Assembly: GCF_021887715.1 (NCBI RefSeq)
Contig: NZ_JAIQXX010000002.1
Coordinates: forward strand, 223,489-287,488
Direction: 5' to 3'
DNA from: Winogradskyella immobilis
Lineage (GTDB): Bacteria > Bacteroidota > Bacteroidia > Flavobacteriales > Flavobacteriaceae
DNA: 64,000 bases
How positions within the stretch are numbered: the stretch's first letter is position 1; the number at the start of each line of letters is the position of its first letter. Under the pieces are notes generated by a model. The model was not told where the DNA came from, did no database searches, and saw nothing but the letters and a program-made list of their open reading frames with translations. Shown here piece by piece: positions 35,303-44,177 of this stretch. The position numbers and the translations under genes were made by a program.

Positions 35303-36711
35303 GCTATATCAGAGGTAGATATTCTTGGGTATTAAGACCTGCACTTATCGTTTTTGATATATTAACATTAAACGTTTTTGCTTCTCATTATATAGATTTT
35401 CAAACCTATGATGATCCCTATTGGTCTCTTGAATTTTTAATGAGTAAAGCTACATTTTTTATAATGTATGTATCTATATTGTGGCTTATCTCAGCATATA
35501 GTATTAAGTTTTACAATGTATATCGTTATACTTCCGCATTAAATATCCTGATCTTAGTTATAAAGCAATTCTTTATTTTTTCTGTTATTATTTTTGCCTT
35601 TATTGGTTTCAATAGAGATATAGAGATTGAGACAATGGCCATTACTAAATATTTGTTTACTACAATAGGAGCCATTACTTTGGTTAAGTTTATAATGTAT
35701 TATGGCTTAAAAAAATTCAGACAATATTTAAATGGAAATCTAAGACGCATCCTAGTCATTGGTAATACTTCAAGTGCCCAAGAATTAGTTGGGTTTTTCA
35801 ATAAGAAAAGAGAATATGGATATGATTTGTTAGGCGTTTATAGCGATTCTACAAAAGGAAAACAATTAGACGGTTCTGTAAAAGAAGCGATAACTTATTT
35901 GTCAGAAAACGAGGGAGTCGATGAAATATACTGTGCTATGGACGAGTTGTCCGAGAAACAAATAAATACATTTGTAAAACATGCCGAACTTAATAGATAT
36001 AACATTAAGTTTATACCAGAAGCTAAAACATTATTTGATAAGCATTTAAAAACAGATTTTTACAATTATTTACCAGTGCTCTCAATACAACAAGTTGTCT
36101 TAAATAAACCTTTTAATCAGTTATTAAAAAGAGTATTTGATATTATACTCTCATTATTTGTAATTATTTTTCTTTTATCATGGCTTACGGTATTACTTTA
36201 TATTTTAATAAAGTTAGAGTCTAAAGGACCGCTTTTTTATAAGCACAGAAGAAATGGTATAAATTATAAAGAGTTTGAATGTTATAAGTTTAGATCTTTA
36301 AAAGTAGAAGTTAATAATGGGGAAGATTATGTAAAACAAAATGACGAAAGAGTTACTAAAATTGGTCGTTTTTTAAGACGGACAAGTATTGATGAATTGC
36401 CCCAATTTTACAATGTCCTTTTTGGAGATATGTCAGTAGTAGGACCAAGACCTCATATGTTATCATATACTGATGCATATTCAAAAAAAGTAGACAAATA
36501 CAATTTTATATACAGGCATAATGTAAAGCCCGGAATTACAGGGTTAGCGCAAACAAAAGGCTTTAGAGGTGAAATAAAATCAGATGACGATATTGTTAAC
36601 AGAGTTAAATACGATATCTTTTATATCGAAAATTGGTCACTCCTCCTAGATTTAAAAATTATTGGCTCTACAATTTTACTCGTGTTCCTAGGTGATGAAA
36701 ACGCCTATTAA
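35299..36711 (+). CDS. Polyprenyl glycosylphosphotransferase (WcaJ/WbaP type), copy 2
   Basis: 470 residues with the same architecture as the copy at 30.8 kb: four N-terminal membrane segments, a Rossmann-like middle (RRILVIGNTSSAQELVGFF), a further membrane segment and the catalytic domain (KFRSLKVE, RRTSIDELPQFYNVLFGDMS, GPRPHMLSYT, KPGITGLAQTKG). The C-terminal domains of the two copies are highly similar while the N-terminal halves diverge, pointing to an old duplication. It ends the locus; its stop overlaps the convergent gene's stop. Confidence 0.92.
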   Translation: MSYIRGRYSWVLRPALIVFDILTLNVFASHYIDFQTYDDPYWSLEFLMSKATFFIMYVSILWLISAYSIKFYNVYRYTSALNILILVIKQFFIFSVIIFAFIGFNRDIEIETMAITKYLFTTIGAITLVKFIMYYGLKKFRQYLNGNLRRILVIGNTSSAQELVGFFNKKREYGYDLLGVYSDSTKGKQLDGSVKEAITYLSENEGVDEIYCAMDELSEKQINTFVKHAELNRYNIKFIPEAKTLFDKHLKTDFYNYLPVLSIQQVVLNKPFNQLLKRVFDIILSLFVIIFLLSWLTVLLYILIKLESKGPLFYKHRRNGINYKEFECYKFRSLKVEVNNGEDYVKQNDERVTKIGRFLRRTSIDELPQFYNVLFGDMSVVGPRPHMLSYTDAYSKKVDKYNFIYRHNVKPGITGLAQTKGFRGEIKSDDDIVNRVKYDIFYIENWSLLLDLKIIGSTILLVFLGDENAY

Positions 36712-37871
36712 ATGGATTGTTTTAGAGTCTCTAATTGAGTTTTAAAATCAAAGCTTTTAACAGCAATATTTTGAAGGGTTTTTTTAAAGTTCTCATTAAT
36801 AATTTCAATATCTATAGTATTGAGCATATGGTTTAAATTGTTATAATCGCCAACTTTTGCAACCCAGCCAAGATTATGTTTTTCAACAATACTTTCTCCT
36901 TCTCCTCCACCAAAATAAATCATAGGTAAGCCTAGTCTAGCATATTCAAATATTTTTGAAGGAACAGATCCATAAATCCTATTAAGTAAAGGAATTATAG
37001 TAACATCATATTTTAATAGTTCTTTATGCAGTTTATCTCTAGAAATCCGGCCATGAAATGTGATTGTAAGTTCAGGATGGGTTTGTATAAATGAAGTAAT
37101 AGCAATCTCTTCTGCTCCAGATCCATAAATGTGTAGTTCAATAGAAGAATAATCTAATTCTTTACAGAGTTTTAAAATACCTTGAGCTACACCTAATAAT
37201 CCCGCATATACTAGTTTTATGTTTTTTGATGTAGGTTCTCTCTTTTTAGGAATTTGAGGAGGAAGAAAATCTGGGTAGTTTCTATAGAGAATAGTTTTAG
37301 GATTCTTTACTATTGTTTTTATATGGGTTAAAATTTCTTCACTCTGTCCTAAAATAATAGTAGCTGTTCTATAATTATAACGTTCTATACTTTGAAGCAA
37401 TTTATAACTAATGCCTTTTTTCAATGCACCAAGTTCATAACCAGCGCTAGGCCATAAGTCACTAACATTTAATATTAACTTTCGTTTTTTAGAACGCAAA
37501 AAAAGCATAGATGTAAATGAAACTAAAAGCGGAGGTGATTGTATAATAACTTTATCAGGAATTTTATTCCATATAAAAAACCATATTAAACTAAAACTAT
37601 AAGATAACATGGCAAAAAGACGAACAATTTTATGTTTAGAAACAGTTGCATAAATCCAAAGACGATTTACTGTAATGCCATCGATATCTTCGACAACTTT
37701 ATATTTGCGTTTATAATCTTTAAAAATTTCCCCAGTTGGGTAATTAGGTAAGGGTGTTAAAACAGAAACGTTATAGTCAGATTTAAGCCCTTTTGCTAAA
37801 TGAAAGATACGGTTAGAAGCAGCGCCAATTTCAGGAGGAAAATAACTCGTTATTATAAGAATATCTTTCAT
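36708..37871 (-). CDS. WbuB-like GT4 glycosyltransferase
   Basis: 387 residues. The start ILIITSYFPPEIGAASNRIF and NVSDLWPSAGYELGALKKG are typical of the WbuB/L-fucosamine transferase group, and the C-terminal domain has LVYAGLLGVAQGILKL and PSKIFEYARLGLPMIYFGGGE. A hydrophobic stretch near residues 85-105 may associate with the membrane. It converges with the polysaccharide operon and is co-oriented with the CapK-like gene eight bases upstream. Donor sugar unknown. Confidence 0.88.
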   Translation of the reverse strand: MKDILIITSYFPPEIGAASNRIFHLAKGLKSDYNVSVLTPLPNYPTGEIFKDYKRKYKVVEDIDGITVNRLWIYATVSKHKIVRLFAMLSYSFSLIWFFIWNKIPDKVIIQSPPLLVSFTSMLFLRSKKRKLILNVSDLWPSAGYELGALKKGISYKLLQSIERYNYRTATIILGQSEEILTHIKTIVKNPKTILYRNYPDFLPPQIPKKREPTSKNIKLVYAGLLGVAQGILKLCKELDYSSIELHIYGSGAEEIAITSFIQTHPELTITFHGRISRDKLHKELLKYDVTIIPLLNRIYGSVPSKIFEYARLGLPMIYFGGGEGESIVEKHNLGWVAKVGDYNNLNHMLNTIDIEIINENFKKTLQNIAVKSFDFKTQLETLKQSI

Positions 37872-37879
37872 CTATAATC

Positions 37880-39187
37880 TTAAATATGGGAAATAAACTG
37901 TTTTAGTTTTCCACTCTTAGAGCGCATAAGTTGCTGTTGTTTTTCAAAACTAATAGAGATCCCTTTTTCAAGATAGGTTTCCATGGCTTTTGTAATAATT
38001 TCCTTTTTATCCTTAGAGAGAGAATCTTTACTAACATAGATAACTTTAAAATGATCTAATGTTAGTTGTTCAATAATAAACTCTTTTACATTACCATCAT
38101 CTTCAATAATGCTTTTAGTAATGTAATAAAACGTTAAACCAGCAGCTTTTTTTCCACTAGGTAAAATTACAATATCATTAGTGCGTCCAACAAGTTTTTC
38201 TAAAATAGGCTTTTTAAGTGTACTCTTTTTAGACAAAATGCCTATATCACCAATATCATATCTAATAAAAGGGTGTGCTTTATTATATAAAGATGTTATA
38301 ACAACTCGTCCTTCATTTCCATAATTTAAAGGATTATTTTCATCATCTAAAATTTCAACAAAAAGGGTCTCACTATTTAATTGCCATTCTCCTTTAGGGT
38401 TTTCAAATGCAATAAGATCTAATTCTGAAGCGCCATATTCGTTAACAATAGGAATACCAAATTGTGTTTCTAGTAATTTTTTATCGTCTTCAAATAGCAT
38501 TTCAGAAGTGACCATACACACTTTTAAACTGGGACAAATATCTTTTAAAACAATATCTTTTTCTTTAAGATATTTTGCAAACTGTACAATTGGACTTGTA
38601 TAACCATTGATATAATCAAATGATGTATTACTGAATTTATTAATACAATTTTCAAAAGCAGATTCGCTCAGATCAAAAATTGAAAAACGATAGCGGTTTG
38701 CAAAAAAGTCTTTTATTCGTTCCTTATAATAACCTTTTTTATCTAATGGAATGCCATAAAAACGAGCTTGTTTAGACGAATTAAAATCAATAGAGTACCA
38801 AGAAAACCGATGCATAATTTCTGCCCAAGTCAGTGCATGACTCCACTTGTCTTTAGCAAAAACAAATGGATCTCCTGAAGAACCAGAAGTTTTATTCACA
38901 TATACAGAATGTTCATTAAAACCTTTAGAAAGCCTTTCACTTAATGGTTGTTGTAAATGCCGTTTTGTAAGTACGGGAACAGTATTCCAATCATTTAAAT
39001 TTATCTGCTTCCCTATAGATTGATAAAACGAATTATATTTTAAATGATATTCAATAATTGCTCTTTTTTTATCTTCAATATAAGGCGGATAATCACTTTT
39101 GCCTATAGCTTTAATTTTAGAAAAAGCCTTTTTGGCCTTATTTATTTTGAAGCCTTTAATACGAAGCGAAAGATTGAATAATTGCAA
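37880..39187 (-). CDS. CapK-like adenylate-forming protein (phenylacetate-CoA-ligase family)
   Basis: About 435 residues. The frame stays open to 39334, but that would run into purD; a TTG at 39187 gives the family's usual opening (QLFNLSLRIKGFKINKAKK), so I choose it, with no ATG available. The AMP-binding loop VNKTSGSSGDPFVFAKDKW is near residue 100; INEYGASELDLIAFE-like (VNEYGASE) and RYDIGDIG motifs follow. CapK relatives occur in capsule loci and activate carboxylates; the substrate is unknown. It probably shares a transcript with the WbuB-like gene. A minus-strand TAGTTTTG lies at 39262-39269. Confidence 0.82.
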   Translation of the reverse strand: MQLFNLSLRIKGFKINKAKKAFSKIKAIGKSDYPPYIEDKKRAIIEYHLKYNSFYQSIGKQINLNDWNTVPVLTKRHLQQPLSERLSKGFNEHSVYVNKTSGSSGDPFVFAKDKWSHALTWAEIMHRFSWYSIDFNSSKQARFYGIPLDKKGYYKERIKDFFANRYRFSIFDLSESAFENCINKFSNTSFDYINGYTSPIVQFAKYLKEKDIVLKDICPSLKVCMVTSEMLFEDDKKLLETQFGIPIVNEYGASELDLIAFENPKGEWQLNSETLFVEILDDENNPLNYGNEGRVVITSLYNKAHPFIRYDIGDIGILSKKSTLKKPILEKLVGRTNDIVILPSGKKAAGLTFYYITKSIIEDDGNVKEFIIEQLTLDHFKVIYVSKDSLSKDKKEIITKAMETYLEKGISISFEKQQQLMRSKSGKLKQFISHI

Positions 39188-39218
39188 AAAAGAAATGATG
39201 ATAAGGTTTCTGTAAAAT

Positions 39219-39252
39219 AATTGCTTTTTAAGCGTAAAAGCAATTATTTTTG
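39219..39252 (+). promoter_or_regulatory. purD promoter with an embedded inverted repeat
   Basis: TTG at 39221-39223 and TATTTTTG at 39245-39252 are 21 bases apart and 20 bases before the purD ATG. Nearly the whole spacer is a perfect 10-bp inverted repeat (AATTGCTTTT at 39219-39228, its complement at 39236-39245), well placed for a repressor. The regulator is unknown. Confidence 0.65.
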
Positions 39253-39271
39253 CGCAAACAACAAAACTACT

Positions 39272-40543
39272 ATGAATATTTTGGTTCTTGGCTCTGGTGG
39301 AAGAGAGCATACATTCGCTTGGAAAATTTCTCAAAGCCCGTTATGTAATTCACTTTTTGTAGCACCTGGAAATTCAGGTACAGCTAGTATAGCAACTAAT
39401 TTAGCAATCGGTGTTACAGATTTTGAAGCAATTAAAGATGCTGTGATTACTAAGAACATTAGTTTAGTTGTAGTTGGACCAGAAGATCCATTAGTACAAG
39501 GCATACACGATTTCTTTTTAAAAGACAACGATCTTAAATCTATTGCAGTGATTGGGCCACAGCAGGCAGCTGCTGAATTAGAAGGGAGTAAAGAGTTTGC
39601 TAAAGAGTTTATGATGCGTCATAATATACCAACAGCGGCGTATCAAAGCTTTACTAAAACTAATGTAGAAGAAGGTTACACTTTTTTAGAAACGCTTCAA
39701 CCACCATATGTATTAAAAGCAGATGGTTTAGCAGCTGGAAAAGGAGTTTTAATTCTTAATGATTTAGAAGAAGCAAAAACAGAATTAAAACATATGCTTG
39801 TTGATTCTAAATTTGGAAATGCAAGTGCCAAAGTAGTTATCGAAGAATTTTTAGATGGTATTGAGCTGAGTTGCTTTGTACTTACAGATGGTAAAGATTA
39901 TAAAATTTTACCAACAGCCAAAGATTATAAAAGAATTGGTGAAGGCGATACAGGATTAAATACAGGTGGCATGGGTGCTGTATCTCCAGTACCATTTGCT
40001 AATAAAAGTTTTTTAGATAAAATAGAAAATCAAATTGTGAAGCCTACTGTTGAAGGTCTTAAAAATGATAATTTACCATATGTTGGTTTCATTTTTATTG
40101 GTTTGATTAAAGTAGGTGATGACCCTAAGGTTATCGAGTATAATGTAAGAATGGGAGATCCTGAAACCGAAGTAGTCTTGCCAAGATTAAAAACAGATTT
40201 AGTAGCGGTTTTTAAAGCCATGGCAAATGGGACTTTAGCAGATGTAACTATTGAAATTGATGAACGTGCTGCAACAACAATAATGCTAGTATCTGGTGGT
40301 TATCCTGAATCTTATGAAAAAGGAAAAGAAATAAAAGGAGTAGATACTATTAAGGATTCTATTGCTTTTCATGCTGGAGCACAATTTATAGATGATAAAA
40401 TTATGACTTCAGGTGGACGTGTTATGGCAATTACATCGTATGGAGAAACCTACCAAGAAGCCATAAAAAAATCTTACCAAACCATAGAAAATCTAAGTTT
40501 TGATAAGATGTACTACCGAAAAGATATAGGTTTCGATTTATAG
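39272..40543 (+). CDS. purD: Phosphoribosylamine--glycine ligase
   Basis: 423 residues from the ATG at 39272, the standard PurD length; the open frame upstream to 39221 overlaps the promoter and is not used. ATP-grasp enzyme with MNILVLGSGGREHTFAWK, VVGPEDPLVQGI, LKADGLAAGKGVLI and YNVRMGDPETEVVLPRL. It makes glycinamide ribonucleotide, the second step of purine synthesis. It stands alone rather than in a pur operon, with its own promoter. The 3' end overlaps the convergent DUF6341-like gene by six bases. Confidence 0.98.
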   Translation: MNILVLGSGGREHTFAWKISQSPLCNSLFVAPGNSGTASIATNLAIGVTDFEAIKDAVITKNISLVVVGPEDPLVQGIHDFFLKDNDLKSIAVIGPQQAAAELEGSKEFAKEFMMRHNIPTAAYQSFTKTNVEEGYTFLETLQPPYVLKADGLAAGKGVLILNDLEEAKTELKHMLVDSKFGNASAKVVIEEFLDGIELSCFVLTDGKDYKILPTAKDYKRIGEGDTGLNTGGMGAVSPVPFANKSFLDKIENQIVKPTVEGLKNDNLPYVGFIFIGLIKVGDDPKVIEYNVRMGDPETEVVLPRLKTDLVAVFKAMANGTLADVTIEIDERAATTIMLVSGGYPESYEKGKEIKGVDTIKDSIAFHAGAQFIDDKIMTSGGRVMAITSYGETYQEAIKKSYQTIENLSFDKMYYRKDIGFDL

Positions 40544-40765
40544 ATAAGAGTGCGCAGAGACACTTTTATCTTCTTCATCGTTGTCGTTGTATTTTTTTAA
40601 CTCGAGCATCCAATATATAAATGCAACAGAGCCAATAGCCATAAAAATCCAAGACATTATGTTAGCACCAAACCAGTTTTCTAGCTCTAATGCTCTTAAT
40701 GCATCAAAAGGAGAAAAAAGCGTGTTTACAAACAAATCTTGTATAGCGTAAAAGAAATCTTTCAT
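40538..40765 (-). CDS. DUF6341-type small membrane protein
   Basis: 75 residues: an amphipathic N-terminus (MKDFFYAIQDLFVNTLFSPF), one membrane segment (MSWIFMAIGSVAFIYWML) and a charged tail ending SAHSYL. It matches a small family conserved beside purD and upp in Flavobacteriaceae, which I know as DUF6341; function unknown. A strong minus-strand promoter lies just upstream, overlapping the start of the divergent DUF6427 gene. Confidence 0.8.
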   Translation of the reverse strand: MKDFFYAIQDLFVNTLFSPFDALRALELENWFGANIMSWIFMAIGSVAFIYWMLELKKYNDNDEEDKSVSAHSYL

Positions 40766-40785
40766 AACTTTATAAATTTACAGAG

Positions 40786-40815
40786 CAAAAATACAAAAAG
40801 AGTTAATGATAACAA
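40786..40815 (-). promoter_or_regulatory. Promoter of the DUF6341-type gene
   Basis: On the minus strand TTG (40815-40813) and TATTTTTG (40793-40786) are 19 bases apart, 20 bases before the start. The -33 element lies inside the first codons of the divergent DUF6427 gene, so the two may influence one another. Confidence 0.7.
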
Positions 40816-41723
40816 GTATTTTCAAAAAATCTAAACCAATAAACTTTATTATAGTTGTACTATTGGTTACTCTTTTGTTTGGTATTGCTAATTATGAGTC
40901 GTTTACTACTGATATTTTAGACATAACTTCTAAAACAGGAGTGTTATTTTTGGCTTTGTTTTCTGTATTTGTATTAGATTTTATCATTTCAAAAAATAAT
41001 CTAACGCAAAATAACAGTTATGCCATTATGGTTTTTGCATTGTTATTTGCAATGTTTCCAGAGACCTTAAAGGATTCAAACTTATTAATAGCAAACGTAT
41101 TAGTGTTATTTGCATTGCGCCGTTTAATAAGCTTACACTCCAAGCTTCATATTAAAAAGAAATTGTTTGATGCTGCTTTTTGGATTGCTTTGGCATCTCT
41201 ATTCTATGTTTGGGTCTTATTATTTTTATTAATAGTCATTGTAGCGTTAATTTATTATTGGCAAAATGAGCCTAAAAATCTTATCATTCCTATATTAGGT
41301 TGTGCAACGGTTTTCGTTATATTGTTGAGTTATAATATTATTTTTAATGACGTTTATATTAAAACGGAGACATATAGGCTTTATTCTAGTTTAGATTTTG
41401 AGCCATATAATGCTATAGATGATATTATAGTACTAACAGTAGCAGCTTCAATTTATATATGGAGTATGATTTTTTATTTTAAAAATTTAACGGATAAAAA
41501 TAAGAAGCTTAGACCTGCTTATTTTTTAGTCGCATGGACTTCAGTGATAGCAATTTTAATAGGACTTATTGCGCCAAATAAAAACGGAAGTGAATTTATA
41601 TTTCTATTAGTTCCATTTTCTATCATTATGGCCAATTATTTAGAAGTTATAACTGAACGTTGGTTTAAAGAAGTATTTATTACACTTATGATTATTGCTC
41701 CAATTTTAAGACTATTGTTGTAG
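40806..41723 (+). CDS. DUF6427 family polytopic membrane protein
   Basis: 305 residues with about eight membrane segments, starting MITSIFKKSKPINFIIVVLL. It matches a flavobacterial integral membrane family I know as DUF6427; function unknown. No catalytic motif is evident. Its 3' end overlaps the convergent upp gene by 12 bases. Confidence 0.8.
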   Translation: MITSIFKKSKPINFIIVVLLVTLLFGIANYESFTTDILDITSKTGVLFLALFSVFVLDFIISKNNLTQNNSYAIMVFALLFAMFPETLKDSNLLIANVLVLFALRRLISLHSKLHIKKKLFDAAFWIALASLFYVWVLLFLLIVIVALIYYWQNEPKNLIIPILGCATVFVILLSYNIIFNDVYIKTETYRLYSSLDFEPYNAIDDIIVLTVAASIYIWSMIFYFKNLTDKNKKLRPAYFLVAWTSVIAILIGLIAPNKNGSEFIFLLVPFSIIMANYLEVITERWFKEVFITLMIIAPILRLLL

Positions 41724-42371
41724 CTTATTTCCAAAGGCCAAATCTCCAGCATCTCCCAATCCAGGAATAATATAACCTTTATCATTTAGGGTTTTGTCTA
41801 TAGCAGCAATCCATAAATGACTATTTTTATTAAAATGGCCAGCAACATAATCCACTCCTTTTTGTGCGCCAATAACACTTACGATATGTATCTCTTTAGG
41901 AACTCCAAAAGGTTTTAGAGCTTCAAAAGTAGCAACCATAGATTGACCTGTTGCTAGCATCGGATCGGCTAAAATTAAAGTTTTACCTTCAAGGTTAGGG
42001 CAAGCTAAATATTCTACAACAATTTCAAAGCTTTCAGGGTTGTGTTTATGGTGTCTATATGCCGAAATAAAAGCATTCTCAGCTCCATCAAAATAATTCA
42101 ACAAACCGTTATGCAGTGGAACACCAGCTCTTAAAATAGAACATAAAACAATAGCGTTAGAATGCAATTCTGTTTCAGAAACACCAAGTGGAGTACTAAT
42201 GTTTTGTGAATTATAGTTCAGTGCTTTACTAAGTTCGTAGCCTAAAATTTCGCCAATGCGTTCTATATTTCTACGAAAGCGCATACTATCTTTCTGAATG
42301 GTTATATCTCTAATTTGAGAAATGAAAGTATTTAATATTGATGGATGGTCTGAGAGGTTATGAATTTGCAT
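41712..42371 (-). CDS. upp: Uracil phosphoribosyltransferase
   Basis: 219 residues. The PRPP-binding loop LILADPMLATGQSM and the uracil-binding C-terminal IPGLGDAGDLAFG are diagnostic. It salvages uracil to UMP. Monocistronic, with a near-consensus TAACTTTA element 25-32 bases upstream on its strand. Confidence 0.97.
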   Translation of the reverse strand: MQIHNLSDHPSILNTFISQIRDITIQKDSMRFRRNIERIGEILGYELSKALNYNSQNISTPLGVSETELHSNAIVLCSILRAGVPLHNGLLNYFDGAENAFISAYRHHKHNPESFEIVVEYLACPNLEGKTLILADPMLATGQSMVATFEALKPFGVPKEIHIVSVIGAQKGVDYVAGHFNKNSHLWIAAIDKTLNDKGYIIPGLGDAGDLAFGNKLQQ

Positions 42372-42414
42372 AATGATGAGGTTATTATGAAAAGCTAAAG
42401 TTAATAATTCAGAC

Positions 42415-42422
42415 TATATTTG
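42415..42422 (+). promoter_or_regulatory. Candidate promoter -7 element of the DUF4254-GT9 unit
   Basis: TATATTTG lies 20 bases before the DUF4254 start. No clear TTG is present at the -33 position. Confidence 0.5.
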
Positions 42423-42441
42423 CATATTAAATAACAATACA

Positions 42442-43050
42442 ATGTTTTCAGAAAAAGCAAATACTATATTTCAAGATGTAATTAAAACCTACAAAGTTTT
42501 AAATACCGTAGATCAACCTTTTGTCAATAAATTTGATAAGAATGAAGATATTATAGCGCATTTATTATACAGAAAATGTTGGATAGATACGGTACAATGG
42601 GCTTACGAAGATATTATTAGAGATCCAAATATAGACCCTGTTGCAGCATTAAAGTTAAAACGTATGATTGATGCATCTAACCAAGATCGCACCGATACTG
42701 TTGAGTTTATTGATAGTTATTTTTTAGATAAATATAATGATGTAACTGTAAAATCTTGTGCTAAAATAAACTCTGAAAGCCCAGCATGGGCAATAGATCG
42801 TTTGTCTATACTAGCTTTAAAAATCTACCACATGCATATAGAAACGGTACGAGATGATGCTAGTGATACCCATAAAGCGGCTTGCCAAAAAAAGTTAGAT
42901 GTTCTTTTAGAACAACGGGTAGATTTAAGTACTGCTATTGATGATTTATTGCAAGACATTTCTAATGGTGATAAATACATGAAGGTCTACAAACAGATGA
43001 AAATGTATAATGACGACGAACTTAATCCTGTGTTAAGAGGTCAGAAGTAA
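42442..43050 (+). CDS. DUF4254 family protein
   Basis: 202 residues, soluble and mostly helical, with conserved Trp/Tyr-rich openings (LLYRKCWIDTVQWAYEDIIR) and the ALKIYHMHIE segment. It matches DUF4254, a Bacteroidota family of unknown function that commonly sits before a GT9 heptosyltransferase-like gene, as here. A role in lipopolysaccharide or glycan assembly is inference from that pairing. Confidence 0.88.
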   Translation: MFSEKANTIFQDVIKTYKVLNTVDQPFVNKFDKNEDIIAHLLYRKCWIDTVQWAYEDIIRDPNIDPVAALKLKRMIDASNQDRTDTVEFIDSYFLDKYNDVTVKSCAKINSESPAWAIDRLSILALKIYHMHIETVRDDASDTHKAACQKKLDVLLEQRVDLSTAIDDLLQDISNGDKYMKVYKQMKMYNDDELNPVLRGQK

Positions 43051-43051
43051 A

Positions 43052-43071
43052 ATTTCTGCTTTAGCAGAAAT
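43052..43071. repeat. Intercistronic hairpin
   Basis: ATTTCTGCT and its exact complement are separated by two bases, directly after the DUF4254 stop. There is no T-run behind it, so it is more likely an RNA-processing or stability element than a terminator. Confidence 0.6.
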
Positions 43072-43089
43072 CTCATGTAAAACGTTGAG

Positions 43090-44115
43090 GTGCCAAAATC
43101 ACAACACATACTAGTTATAAGGTTTTCTGCAATGGGCGATGTTGCTATGTGTGTTCCTGTACTAAGAGCGTTAACACAACAATATCCAGATGTAAAAGTC
43201 ACTGTAGTGACACGCGCATTTTTTAAACCGTTTTTTAGAGATTTAAAAAACGTAACCGTATTTTCTGCAGATTTAAAAGGCGAATATAAAGGTCTTTTAG
43301 GGCTTTATAAATTATCTAAAGCATTAACAGCATTACACTTTGATGTTGTTGCTGATTTGCATAATGTATTGCGAAGTAAGATTTTAAAAACCTTTTTTAT
43401 TGGGAAAACAGTAGTACAGCAAGATAAAGGCCGAGCTGAAAAGAAAGCACTGATTTCTGGCAAATCATTTACTCAATTAAAAACAACACATCAGCGCTAT
43501 GCAGATGTTTTTAAAGCATTAGGATTACCGTTAGATTTATCTAAATCATCATTTCCTAAAAGCATTGAATTAAACCAAAAATTAAAAGGTTTTATAAATG
43601 ATGAATCAAAGCCAATAATAGGCATTGCTCCTTTTGCAGCTTTTAAAGGTAAAATGTATCCTATAGATCAAATGAAATCTGTTATTGAGATATTATCTAA
43701 AGATTACAATATTATTTTGTTTGGTGGAGGCCAACAAGAGATAGAAGTACTTTCAGACCTAGAATCTTTATATAATAATACATCATCGATAGCAGGAAAA
43801 TTAAGTTTGGGCGAAGAGTTAGATATTATTTCTAATCTCAATGTGATGTTATCTATGGATTCTGGTAATGCACATATTGCTGCAATGCTCGGAATTAAAG
43901 TGATTACAATTTGGGGAGTAACGCATCCGTTTGCAGGTTTTTCACCGTTTAATCAACCTAAAGATTATGCGTTAACAGCAGATAGAAATCAATATCCATT
44001 AATACCAACATCAACCTATGGCAATAAGCAACCTGAAGGTTACGAGGAAGCAACAAGTTCTATTTCTGTAGAAACAGTTGTAGAAAAAGTAAAGTCAGTT
44101 GTTTTTGCTTTTTGA
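43090..44115 (+). CDS. Glycosyltransferase family 9 (heptosyltransferase-like)
   Basis: 341 residues from a GTG start (MPKSQHILVIRFSAMGDVAM). The IRFSAMGDVAMCVPVLRAL opening, FGGGQQEIE, and SMDSGNAHIAAMLGIKVITIWG near residue 255 are GT9 hallmarks. Such enzymes build lipopolysaccharide core; donor specificity cannot be read. Its distance to DUF4254 is 39 bases with a hairpin between. A stretch of CACCTAA repeats follows at about 44157-44173. Confidence 0.9.
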   Translation: MPKSQHILVIRFSAMGDVAMCVPVLRALTQQYPDVKVTVVTRAFFKPFFRDLKNVTVFSADLKGEYKGLLGLYKLSKALTALHFDVVADLHNVLRSKILKTFFIGKTVVQQDKGRAEKKALISGKSFTQLKTTHQRYADVFKALGLPLDLSKSSFPKSIELNQKLKGFINDESKPIIGIAPFAAFKGKMYPIDQMKSVIEILSKDYNIILFGGGQQEIEVLSDLESLYNNTSSIAGKLSLGEELDIISNLNVMLSMDSGNAHIAAMLGIKVITIWGVTHPFAGFSPFNQPKDYALTADRNQYPLIPTSTYGNKQPEGYEEATSSISVETVVEKVKSVVFAF

Positions 44116-44177
44116 CTTTATCGAGATAAACAGTAACAAGGATTTAAGATTTTTTCACCTAACACCTAACACCTTAA

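Noticed and set aside
36700..39190. Genomic island boundary at the strand switch
   Set aside because: No integrase, tRNA, direct repeats or insertion sequence at either side; the strand change alone is not evidence of transfer.
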